Assembly: GCF_040115645.1 (NCBI RefSeq)
Contig: NW_027096020.1
Location: 496,001-560,000, forward strand
Source: Euwallacea fornicatus
Lineage: Eukaryota; Arthropoda; Insecta; Coleoptera; Curculionidae
Length of the DNA stretch: 64,000 bases
Direction of reading: 5' to 3'
This document shows positions 52,570-64,000 of this stretch, one piece after another (the first letter of the stretch is position 1; each line of letters opens with the position of its first letter). The notes beneath the pieces were generated by a model that did not search any database, was not told the origin of the DNA, and was given only the letters and a program-made list of their open reading frames with translations. The translations under genes and the position numbers were made by a program.

Positions 52570-55500
52570 ACTTCATGATTGCATCTTGTTGAATTTCCAA
52601 GAAAAATAGTACTTTATGTGCTCAAACACACAACTTGTGTGACTTTTCAAACTTTGAAGCTCGATAACTTCGGCAAATGAGGACCAAATTTGTTAAACAA
52701 AGTGTCAAATTAATCAGCTCGACGAGATTTTAAAGATGTCACAACTCATCATGATTGCATCTTGTTGAATTTCCAAGAAAAATAGTACTTTATGTGCTCA
52801 AACACACAACTTGTGTGACTTTTCAAACTTTGAAGCTCCATAACTTCGGCAAATGAGTACCAAATTTCTTAAACAAAGTGTCAAATTAATCAGCTCGACG
52901 AGATTTTGAAGATGTCACAACTCATCATGATTGCATCTTGTTGAATTTCCAAGAAAAATAGTACTTTATGTGCTCAAACACACAACTTTTGTGACTTTTC
53001 AATCTTTGAAACTCGATAACTTCTCAAATGTGGAACAAATTTCTTAAACAAAGTGTCAAATTAATCAGCTCGACGAGATTTTGAAGATGTCACAACTCAT
53101 CATGATTGCATCTTGTTGAATTTCCAAGAAAAATAGTACTTTATGTGCTCAAACACACAACTTTTGTGACTTTTCAATCTTTGAAACTCGATAACTTCTC
53201 AAATGTGGACCAAATTTCTTAAACAAAGTGTCACATTAATCAGCTCGACGAGATTTTCAAGATGTCACAACACATAACGAGTGCATCTTGTTGAATTTCT
53301 AAGAAAAATAGTACTTTATGTGTTCAAACACACAACTTGTGTGACTTTTCAAACTTTGAAGCTCGATAACTTCGGCAAATGAGTACCAAATTCCTTAAAC
53401 AAAGTGTCAAATTAATCAGCTCGACGAGATTTTGAAGATGTCACAACTCATCATGATTGCATCTTGTTGAATTTCCAAAAAAAATAGTACTTTATGTGCT
53501 CAAACACACATATTTTGTGACTTTTCAAACTTTGAAGCTCGATAACTTCGGCAAATGAGTACCAAATTTCTTAAACGAAGTGTCAAATTAATCAGCTCGA
53601 CGAGATTTTAAAGATGACACAACACATCATGATTGCATCTTGTTGAATTTCCAAGAAAAATAGTACTATATGTGCTCAAACACACATATTTTGTGACTTT
53701 TCAATCTTTGAAACTCGATAACTTCGGCAAATGTGGAACAAATTTCTTAAACAAAGTGTCAAATTAATCAGCTCGACGAAATTTTGAAGATGTCACAACA
53801 CATCATGATTGCATCTTGTTGAAATTCCAAGAAAAATAGTACTTTATGGGCTCAAACACACAACTTGTGTGACTTTTCAAATTTTGATGCTCGATAACTT
53901 CGGCAAATGAGTACCAAATTCCATAAAGAAAGTGTCAAATTAATCAGCTCGTCAAGACTTTGAAGATGTCACAACTCATCACGAGTGCATCTTGTTGAAT
54001 TTCTAAGAAAAATAGTACTTTATGTGCTCAAACACACAACTTGTGTGACTTTTCAAACATTGAAGCTCGATAACTTCGGCAAATGAGGACCAAATTTGTT
54101 AAACAAAGTGTCAAATTAATCAGCTCGACGAGATTTTGAAGATGCCACAACACATCATGATTGCATCTTGTTGAATTTCCAAGAAAAATAGTACTTTATG
54201 TGCTCACACACACAACTTGTGTGACTTTTCAAACTTTGAAGCTCGATAACTTCGGCAAATGAGGACCAAATTTGTTAAACAAAGTGTCAAATTAATCAGC
54301 TCGACGAGATTTTGAAGATGTCACAACACATCATGATTGCATCTTGTTGAATTTCCAAGAAAAATAGTACTTTATGTGCTCAAACACACAACTTGTGTGA
54401 CTTTTCAAATTTTGATGCTCGATAACTTCTCAAATGAGTACCAAATTCCTTAAAGAAAGTGTCAAATTAATCAGCTCGAAGAGATTTTGAAGATGTCACA
54501 ACTCATCATGACTGCATCTGGTTGAATTTCTAATAAAAATAGTACTTTATGTGCTCAAACACACAACTTGTGTGACTTTTCAAACTTTGAAGCTCGATAA
54601 CTTCGGCAAATGAGGACCAAATTTGTTAAACAAAGTGTCAAATTAATCAGCTCGACGAGATTGTGAAGATGTCACAACACATCATGATTGCATCTTGTTG
54701 AATTTCCAAGAAAAATAGTACTTTATGTGCTCAAACACACAACTTGTGTGACTTTTCAAATTTTGAAGCTCGAATAACTTCGGCAAATGAGTATCAAATT
54801 TCTTAAACAAAGTGTCAAATTAATCAGCTCGACGAGATTTTGAAGATGTCACAACACTTCATGATTGCATCTTGTTGAATTTCCAAGAAAAATAGTACTT
54901 TATGTGCTCAAACACACAACTTGTGTGACTTTTCAAACTTTGAAGCTCGATAACTTCGGCAAATGAGGACCAAATTTGTTAAACAAAGTGTCAAATTAAT
55001 CAGCTCGACGAGATTTTGAAGATGTCACAACTCATCATGATTGCATCTTGTTGAATTTCCAAGAAAAATGGTACTTTATGTGCTCAAACACACAACTTGT
55101 GTGACTTTTCAAACTTTGAAGCTCCATAACTTCGGCAAATGAGTACCAAATTTCTTAAACAAAGTGTCAAATTAATCAGCTCGAAGAGATTTTGAAGATG
55201 TCACAACTCATCATGATTGCATCTTGTTGAATTTCCAAGAAAAATAGTACTTTATGTGCTCAAACACACAACTTTTGTGACTTTTCAATCTTTGAAACTC
55301 GATAACTTCTCAAATGTGGACCAAATTTCTTAAACAAAGTGTCACATTAATCAGCTCGACGAGATTTTCAAGATGTCACAACACATAACGAGTGCATCTT
55401 GTTGAATTTCTAAGAAAAATAGTACTTTATGTGTTCAAACACACAACTTGTGTGACTTTTCAAACTTTGAAGCTCGATAACTTCGGCAAATGAGTACCAA

Positions 55501-58500
55501 ATTCCTTAAACAAAGTGTCAAATTAATCAGCTCGACGAGATTTTGAAGATGTCACAACTCATCATGATTGCATCTTGTTGAATTTCCAAAAAAAATAGTA
55601 CTTTATGTGCTCAAACACACATATTTTGTGACTTTTCAAACTTTGAAGCTCGATAACTTCGGCAAATGAGTACCAAATTCCTTAAACAAAGTGTCAAATT
55701 AATCAGCTCGACGAGATTTTGAAGATGTCATAACACATCATGATTGCATCTTGTTGAATTTACAAGAAAAATAGTACTTTATGTGCTCAAACACACAACT
55801 TGTGTGACTTTTCAAATTTTGATGCTCGATAACTTCGGCAAATGAGTACCAAATTCCATAAAGAAAGTGTCAAATTAATCAGCTCGACGAGATTTTCAAG
55901 ATGTCACAACACATCATGATTGCATCTTGTTGAATTTCCAAGAAAAATAGTACTTTATGTGCTCAAACACACAACTTGTGTGACTTTTCAAACTTTGAAG
56001 CTCGATAACTTCTCAAATGAGTACCAAATTCCTTAAAGAAAGTGTCAAATTAATCAGCTCGAAGAGATTTTGAAGATGTCACAACTCATCATGATTGCAT
56101 CTAGTTGAATTTCTAATAAAAATAGTACTTTATGTGCTCAACCACACATATTTTATGACTTTTCAAATTTTGAATCTCGATAACTTAGGCAAATGAGGAC
56201 CAAATTTGATAAACAAAGTGTCAAATTAATCAGCTCGACGAGATTTTGAAGATGCCACAACACATCATGATTGCATCTTGTTGAATTTCCAAGAAAAATA
56301 GTACTTTATGTGCTCAAACACACAACTTGTGTGACTTTTCAAATTTTGATGCTCGATAACTTCTCAAATGAGTACCAAATTCCTTAAAGAAAGTGTCAAA
56401 TTAATCAGCTCGAAGAGATTTTGAAGATGTCACAACACATCATGATTGCATCTTGTTGAATTTCCAAGAAAAATAGTACTTTATGTGCTCAAACACACAA
56501 CTTGTGTGACTTTTCAAATTTTGATGCTCGATAACTTCTCAAATGAGTACCAAATTCCTTAAAGAAAGTGTCAAATTAATCAGCTCGAAGAGATTTTGAA
56601 GATGTCACAACTCGTCATGATTGCATCTGGTTGAATTTCTAATAAAAATAGTACTTTATGAGCTCAAACACACAACTTGTGTGACTTTTCAAATTTTGAT
56701 GCTCGATAACTTCTCAAATGAGTACCAAATTCCTTAAACAAAGTGTCAAATTAATCAGCTCGAAGAGATTTTGAAGATGTCACAACTCATCATGATTGCA
56801 TCTGGTTGAATTTCTAAGAAAAATAGTACTTTATGAGCTCAAACACACAACTTGTGTGACTTTTCAAGTTTTTAAGCTCGAATAACTTCGGCAAATGAGT
56901 ATCAAATTTCTTAAACAAAGTGTCAAATTAATCAGCTCGACGAGATTTTGAAGATGTCACAACACTTCATGATTGCATCTTGTTGAATTTCCAAGAAAAA
57001 TAGTACTTTATGTGCTCAAACACACAACTTGTGTGACTTTTCAAACTTTGAAGCTCGATAACTTCGGCAAATGAGGACCAAATTTGTTAAACAAAGTGTC
57101 AAATTAATCAGCTCGACGAGATTTTGAAGATGTCACAACTCATCATGATTGCATCTTGTTGAATTTCCAAGAAAAATAGTACTTTATGTGCTCAAACACA
57201 CAACTTGTGTGACTTTTCAAACTTTGAAGCTCCATAACTTCGGCAAATTAGTACCAAATTTCTTAAACAAAGTGTCAAATTAATCAGCTCGACGAGATTT
57301 TGAAGATGCCACAACTCATCATGATTGCATCTTGTTGAATTTCCAAGAAAAATAGTACTTTATGTGCTCAAACACACAACTTTTGTGACTTTTCAATCTT
57401 TGAAACTCGATAACTTCTCAAATGTGGCACAAATTTCTTAAACAAAGTGTCAAATTAATCAGCTCGACGAGATTTTGAAGATGCCACAACTCATCATGAT
57501 TGCATCTTGTTGAATTTCCAAGAAAAATAGTACTTTATGGGCTCAAACACACAACTTGTGTGACTTTTCAAATTTTGATGCTCGCAAACTTCGGCAAATG
57601 AGTACCAAATTCCATAAAGAAAGTGTCAAATTAATCAGCTCGTCAAGACTTTGAAGATGTCACAACTCATCACGAGTGCATCTTGTTGAATTTCTAAGAA
57701 AAATAGTACTTTATGTGCTCAAACACACAACTTGTGTGACTTTTCAAACTTTGAAGCTCGATAACTTCGGCAAATGAGGACCAAATTTGTTAAACAAAGT
57801 GTCAAATTAATCAGCTCGACGAGATTTTCAAGATGTCACAACACATCATGATTGCATCTTGTTGAATTTCCAAGAAAAATAGTACTTTATGTGCTCAAAC
57901 ACACAACTTGTGTGACTTTTCAAACTTTGAAGCTCGATAACTTCTCAAATGAGTACCAAATTCCTTAAAGAAAGTGTCAAATTAATCAGCTCGAAGAGAT
58001 TTTGAAGATGTCACAACTCATCATGATTGCATCTTGTTGAATTTCCAAGAAAAATAGTACTTTATGTGCTCAAACACACAACTTTTGTGACTTTTCAATC
58101 TTTGAAACTCGATAACTTCTCAAATGTGGACCAAATTTCTTAAACAAAGTGTCACATTAATCAGCTCGACGAGATTTTCAAGATGTCACAACACATAACG
58201 AGTGCATCTTGTTGAATTTCTAAGAAAAATAGTACTTTATGTGTTCAAACACACAACTTGTGAGACTTTTCAAACTTTGAAGCTCGATAACTTCGGCAAA
58301 TGAGTACCAAATTCCTTAAACAAAGTGTCAAATTAATCAGCTCGACGAGATTTTGAAGATGTCACAACTCATCATGATTGCATCTTGTTGAATTTCCAAA
58401 AAAAATAGTACTTTATGTGCTCAAACACACATATTTTGTGACTTTTCAAATTTTGAAGCTCGATAACTTCGGCAAATGAGTACCAAATTTCTTAAACAAA

Positions 58501-60139
58501 GTGTCAAATTAATCAGCTCGACGAGATTTTAAAGATGACACAACACATCATGATTGCATCTTGTTGAATTTCCAAGAAAAATAGTACTATATGTGCTCAA
58601 ACACACATATTTTGTGACTTTTCAATCTTTGAAACTCGATAACTTCGGCAAATGTGGAACAAATTTCTTAAACAAAGTGTCAAATTAATCAGCTCGACGA
58701 AATTTTGAAGATGTCACAACACATCATGATTGCATCTTGTTGAAATTCCAAGAAAAATAGTACTTTATGGGCTCAAACACACAACTTGTGTGACTTTTCA
58801 AATTTTGATGCTCGATAACTTCGGCAAATGAGTACCAAATTCCATAAAGAAAGTGTCAAATTAATCAGCTCGTCAAGACTTTGAAGATGTCACAACTCAT
58901 CACGAGTGCATCTTGTTGAATTTCTAAGAAAAATAGTACTTTATGTGCTCAAACACACAACTTGTGTGACTTTTCAAACTTTGAAGCTCGATAACTTCGG
59001 CAAATGAGGACCAAATTTGTTAAACAAAGTGTCAAATTAATCAGCTCGACGAGATTTTGAAGATGTCACAACACATCATGATTGCATCTTGTTGAATTTA
59101 CAAGAAAAATAGTACTTTATGTGCTCAAACACACAACTTGTGTGACTTTTCAAGTTTTGAAGCTCGAATAACTTCGGCAAATGAGTATCAAATTTCTTAA
59201 ACAAAGTGTCAAATTAATCAGCTCGACGAGATTTTGAAGATGTCACAACACTTCATGATTGCATCTTGTTGAATTTCCAAGAAAAATAGTACTTTATGTG
59301 CTCAAACACACAACTTGTGTGACTTTTCAAACTTTGAAGCTCGATAACTTCGGCAAATGAGGACCAAATTTGTTAAACAAAGTGTCAAATTAATCAGCTC
59401 GACGAGATTTTGAAGATGTCACAACTCATCATGATTGCATCTTGTTGAATTTCCAAGAAAAATAGTACTTTATGTGCTCAAACACACAACTTGTGTGACT
59501 TTTCAAACTTTGAAGCTCCATAACTTCGGCAAATTAGTACCAAATTTCTTAAACAAAGTGTCAAATTAATCAGCTCGACGAGATTTTGAAGATGCCACAA
59601 CTCATCATGATTGCATCTTGTTGAATTTCCAAGAAAAATAGTACTTTATGTGCTCAAACACACAACTTTTTTTGACTTTTCAATCTTTGAAACTCGATAA
59701 CTTCTCAAATGTGGCACAAATTTCTTAAACAAAGTGTCAAATTAATCAGCTCGACGAGATTTTGAAGATGTCACAACTCATCATGATTGCATCTTGTTGA
59801 ATTTCCAAGAAAAATAGTACTTTATGTGCTCAAACACACAACTTGTGTGACTTTTCAAACTTTGAAGCTCCATAACTTCGGCAAATGAGTACCAAATTTC
59901 TTAAACAAAGTGTCAAATTAATCAGCTCGACGAGATTTTGAAGATGTCACAACTCATCATGATTGCATCTTGTTGAATTTCCAAGAAAAATAGTACTTTA
60001 TGTGCTCAAACACACAACTTTTGTGACTTTTCAATCTTTGAAACTCGATAACTTCTCAAATGTGGAACAAATTTCTTAAACAAAGTGTCAAATTAATCAG
60101 CTCGACGAGATTTTGAAGATGTCACAACTCATCATGATT

Positions 60140-63100
60140 GCATCTTGTTGAATTTCCAAGAAAAATAGTACTTTATGTGCTCAAACACACAACTTTTGTG
60201 ACTTTTCAATCTTTGAAACTCGATAACTTCTCAAATGTGGACCAAATTTCTTAAACAAAGTGTCACATTAATCAGCTCGACGAGATTTTCAAGATGTCAC
60301 AACACATAACGAGTGCATCTTGTTGAATTTCTAAGAAAAATAGTACTTTATGTGTTCAAACACACAACTTGTGTGACTTTTCAAACTTTGAAGCTCGATA
60401 ACTTCGGCAAATGAGTACCAAATTCCTTAAACAAAGTGTCAAATTAATCAGCTCGACGAGATTTTGAAGATGTCACAACTCATCATGATTGCATCTTGTT
60501 GAATTTCCAAAAAAAATAGTACTTTATGTGCTCAAACACACATATTTTGTGACTTTTCAAACTTTGAAGCTCGATAACTTCGGCAAATGAGTACCAAATT
60601 TCTTAAACAAAGTGTCAAATTAATCAGCTCGACGAGATTTTAAAGATGACACAACACATCATGATTGCATCTTGTTGAATTTCCAAGAAAAATAGTACTA
60701 TATGTGCTCAAACACACAACTTGTGTGACTTTTCAAATTTTGATGCTCGATAACTTCGGCAAATGAGTACCAAATTCCATAAAGAAAGTGTCAAATTAAT
60801 CAGCTCGTCAAGACTTTGAAGATGTCACAACTCATCACGAGTGCATCTTGTTGAATTTCTAAGAAAAATAGTACTTTATGTGCTCAAACACACAACTTGT
60901 GTGACTTTTCAAACTTTGAAGCTCGATAACTTCGGCAAATGAGGACCAAATTTGTTAAACAAAGTGTCAAATTAATCAGCTCGACGAGATTTTGAAGATG
61001 TCACAACTCATCATGATTGCATCTTGTTGAATTTCCAAGAAAAATAGTACTTTATGTGCTCAAACACACAACTTTTGTGACTTTTCAATCTTTGAAACTC
61101 GATAACTTCTCAAATGTGGACCAAATTTCTTAAACAAAGTGTCACATTAATCAGCTCGACGAGATTTTCAAGATGTCACAACACATAACGAGTGCATCTT
61201 GTTGAATTTCTAAGAAAAATAGTACTTTATGTGTTCAAACACACAACTTGTGTGACTTTTCAAACTTTGAAGCTCGATAACTTCGGCAAATGAGTACCAA
61301 ATTCCTTAAACAAAGTGTCAAATTAATCAGCTCGACGAGATTTTGAAGATGTCACAACTCATCATGACTGCATCTGGTTGAATTTCTAATAAAAATAGTA
61401 CTTTATGTGCTCAAACACACAACTTGTGTGACTTTTCAAACTTTGAAGCTCGATAACTTCGGCAAATGAGGACCCAATTTGTTAAACAAAGTGTCAAATT
61501 AATCAGCTCGACGAGATTTTGAAGATGTCACAACACATCATGATTGCATCTTGTTGAATTTCCAAGAAAAATAGTACTTTATGTGCTCAAACACACAACT
61601 TTTGTGACTTTTCAATCTTTGAAACTCGATAACTTCTCAAATGTGGACCAAATTTCTTAAACAAAGTGTCACATTAATCAGCTCGACGAGATTTTCAAGA
61701 TGTCACAACACATAACGAGTGCATCTTGTTGAATTTCTAAGAAAAATAGTACTTTATGTGTTCAAACACACAACTTGTGTGACTTTTCAAACTTTGAAGC
61801 TCGATAACTTCGGCAAATGAGTACCAAATTCCTTAAACAAAGTGTCAAATTAATCAGCTCGACGAGATTTTGAAGATGTCACAACTCATCATGATTGCAT
61901 CTTGTTGAATTTCCAAAAAAAATAGTACTTTATGTGCTCAAACACACATATTTTGTGACTTTTCAAACTTTGAAGCTCGATAACTTCGGCAAATGAGTAC
62001 CAAATTTCTTAAACGAAGTGTCAAATTAATCAGCTCGACGAGATTTTAAAGATGACACAACACATCATGATTGCATCTTGTTGAATTTCCAAGAAAAATA
62101 GTACTATATGTGCTCAAACACACAACTTGTGTGACTTTTCAAATTTTGATGCTCGATAACTTCGGCAAATGAGTACCAAATTCCATAAAGAAAGTGTCAA
62201 ATTAATCAGCTCGTCAAGACTTTGAAGATGTCACAACTCATCACGAGTGCATCTTGTTGAATTTCTAAGAAAAATAGTACTTTATGTGCTCAAACACACA
62301 ACTTGTGTGACTTTTCAAACTTTGAAGCTCGATAACTTCGGCAAATGAGGACCAAATTTGTTAAACAAAGTGTCAAATTAATCAGCTCGACGAGATTTTG
62401 AAGATGTCACAACACATCATGATTGCATCTTGTTGAATTTCCAAGAAAAATAGTACTTTATGTGCTCAAACACACAACTTGTGTGACTTTTCAAATTTTG
62501 ATGCTCGATAACTTCTCAAATGAGTACCAAATTCCTTAAAGAAAGTGTCAAATTAATCAGCTCGAAGAGATTTTGAAGATGTCACAACTCATCATGACTG
62601 CATCTGGTTGAATTTCTAATAAAAATAGTACTTTATGTGCTCAAACACACAACTTGTGTGACTTTTCAAACTTTGAAGCTCGATAACTTCGGCAAATGAG
62701 GACCAAATTTGTTAAACAAAGTGTCAAATTAATCAGCTCGACGAGATTTTGAAGATGTCACAACACATCATGATTGCATCTTGTTGAATTTCCAAGAAAA
62801 ATAGTACTTTATGTGCTCAAACACACAACTTGTGTGACTTTTCAAATTTTGATGCTCGATAACTTCTCAAATGAGTACCAAATTCCTTAAAGAAAGTGTC
62901 AAATTAATCAGCTCGAAGAGATTTTGAAGATGTCACAACTCATCATGATTGCATCTGGTTGAATTTCTAATAAAAATAGTACTTTATGAGCTCAAACACA
63001 CAACTTGTGTGACTTTTCAAATTTTGATGCTCGATAACTTCTCAAATGAGTACCATATTCCTTAAAGAAAGTGTCAAATTAATCAGCTCGAAGAGATTTT

Positions 63101-63710
63101 GAAGATGTCACAACTCATCATGATTGCATCTGGTTGAATTTCTAAGAAAAATAGTACTTTATGAGCTCAAACACACAACTTGTGTGACTTTTCAAGTTTT
63201 GAAGCTCGAATAACTTCGGCAAATGAGTATCAAATTTCTTAAACAAAGTGTCAAATTAATCAGCTCGACGAGATTTTGAAGATGTCACAACTCATCATGA
63301 TTGCATCTTGTTGAATTTCCAAAAAAAATAGTACTTTATGTGCTCAAACACACATATTTTGTGACTTTTCAAACTTTGAAGCTCGATAACTTCGGCAAAT
63401 GAGTACCAAATTTCTTAAACAAAGTGTCAAATTAATCAGCTCGACGAGATTTTAAAGATGACACAACACATCATGATTGCATCTTGTTGAATTTCCAAGA
63501 AAAATAGTACTATATGTGCTCAAACACACAACTTGTGTGACTTTTCAAATTTTGATGCTCGATAACTTCGGCAAATGAGTACCAAATTCCATAAAGAAAG
63601 TGTCAAATTAATCAGCTCGTCAAGACTTTGAAGATGTCACAACTCATCACGAGTGCATCTTGTTGAATTTCTAAGAAAAATAGTACTTTATGTGCTCAAA
63701 CACACAACTT
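60140..63710 (-). repeat. Family C right-end HOR, 1,406 bp (8-mer)
   Basis: The variant tagtactatatgtgc stands at 60,697, 62,103 and 63,509, each 1,406 bp apart. Between 60,140 and 61,010 the sequence agrees with 61,550-62,415 at that offset, including ttctcaaatgtggacc, cataacgagtgc and ttccaaaaaaaatag. The third repeat agrees only over about 0.4 kb. Related copies of the same marker occur at 53,665 and 58,586, and ctcaaatgtggacc recurs near 55,310 and 58,120 (2,810 bp). Confidence 0.75.
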
Positions 63711-64000
63711 TTGTGACTTTTCAATCTTTGAAACTCGATAACTTCTCAAATGTGGACCAAATTTCTTAAACAAAGTGTCACATTAATCAGCTCGACGAGA
63801 TTTTCAAGATGTCACAACACATAACGAGTGCATCTTGTTGAATTTCTAAGAAAAATAGTACTTTATGTGTTCAAACACACAACTTGTGTGACTTTTCAAA
63901 CTTTGAAGCTCGATAACTTCGGCAAATGAGTACCAAATTCCTTAAACAAAGTGTCAAATTAATCAGCTCGACGAGATTTTGAAGATGTCACAACTCATCA

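Larger units (their letters stand above)
25756..64000 (-). repeat. Satellite array, family C, inverted (about 218 monomers)
   Basis: Head-to-tail monomers of about 175.7 bp, all inverted relative to families A and B. On the + strand the signature is aaacacacaacttgtgtgac, ttttcaaactttgaagctcg or tcaaattttgatgctcg, ataacttcggcaaatgag, taccaaattc, aaagtgtcaaattaatcagc, gacgagattttgaagatgtc and gcatcttgttgaatttcc. Common length variants are ataacttctcaaatg (1 bp shorter), gctcgaataacttcgg (1 bp longer) and gacttcaaatttt (2 bp shorter); these serve as HOR markers. Family C keeps gacac like A but has gattaat where A has gagtaat and B has gatgaat. The array runs out of the window on the right. Confidence 0.97.

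Overview
The window holds no genes that I can support. From the first base to the last it is one uninterrupted tandem satellite with a monomer of about 175-177 bp, roughly 360 monomers in all. I found no transposon, tRNA, rRNA, CRISPR array, origin or unique-sequence island. The AT-rich composition, a monomer near nucleosome-repeat length, and multi-monomer higher-order repeats (HORs) point to a eukaryotic centromeric or heterochromatic array. A flowering plant is my best guess, but I do not recognise the monomer as a named satellite and cannot give a species.

Layout. (A) 1 to about 11,098, + orientation: family A monomers, marked by gctgagtaatttgacac, aaatttgatcctcatttgcc and gagctacaaattttga, with 18-mer (3,165 bp) and 7-mer (1,230 bp) duplications. 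(A/B) about 11,090-11,395: chimeric A/B monomers and one monomer cut down to 54 bp. (B) about 11,395-25,751, + orientation: family B, marked by gatgaatttgccac, gagcttcaaagtttga, ggaaatgcaac and often gcacgtaaag. It contains a 4.93 kb tandem duplication whose second copy has lost seven monomers. (J) about 25,751-25,756: the array flips orientation. (C) 25,756 to 64,000, - orientation: family C, which reads attaatcagctcgacgag and gagtaccaaatt on the + strand. It has layered HORs of 351, 527, 1,580, 2,814 and 4,218 bp. The most regular block, about 33.9-48.6 kb, consists of repeated copies of a 24-mer, 4,218 bp unit.

Most notable are the orientation switch and short tracts inside the inverted C array that match family B. 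The best is 48,414-48,623. Read in reverse complement it matches + strand 13,918-14,127 over all 210 bases by eye. These tracts were then copied with the C HORs. They indicate that oppositely oriented arrays have exchanged sequence by conversion or inversion-type recombination, followed by local amplification. The likely role is structural (centromere or heterochromatin). That is inference, because no protein-binding data can be read from the sequence. HOR boundaries were located by comparing diagnostic variants by eye and are good to roughly 10-50 bp; junction and marker positions are tighter.
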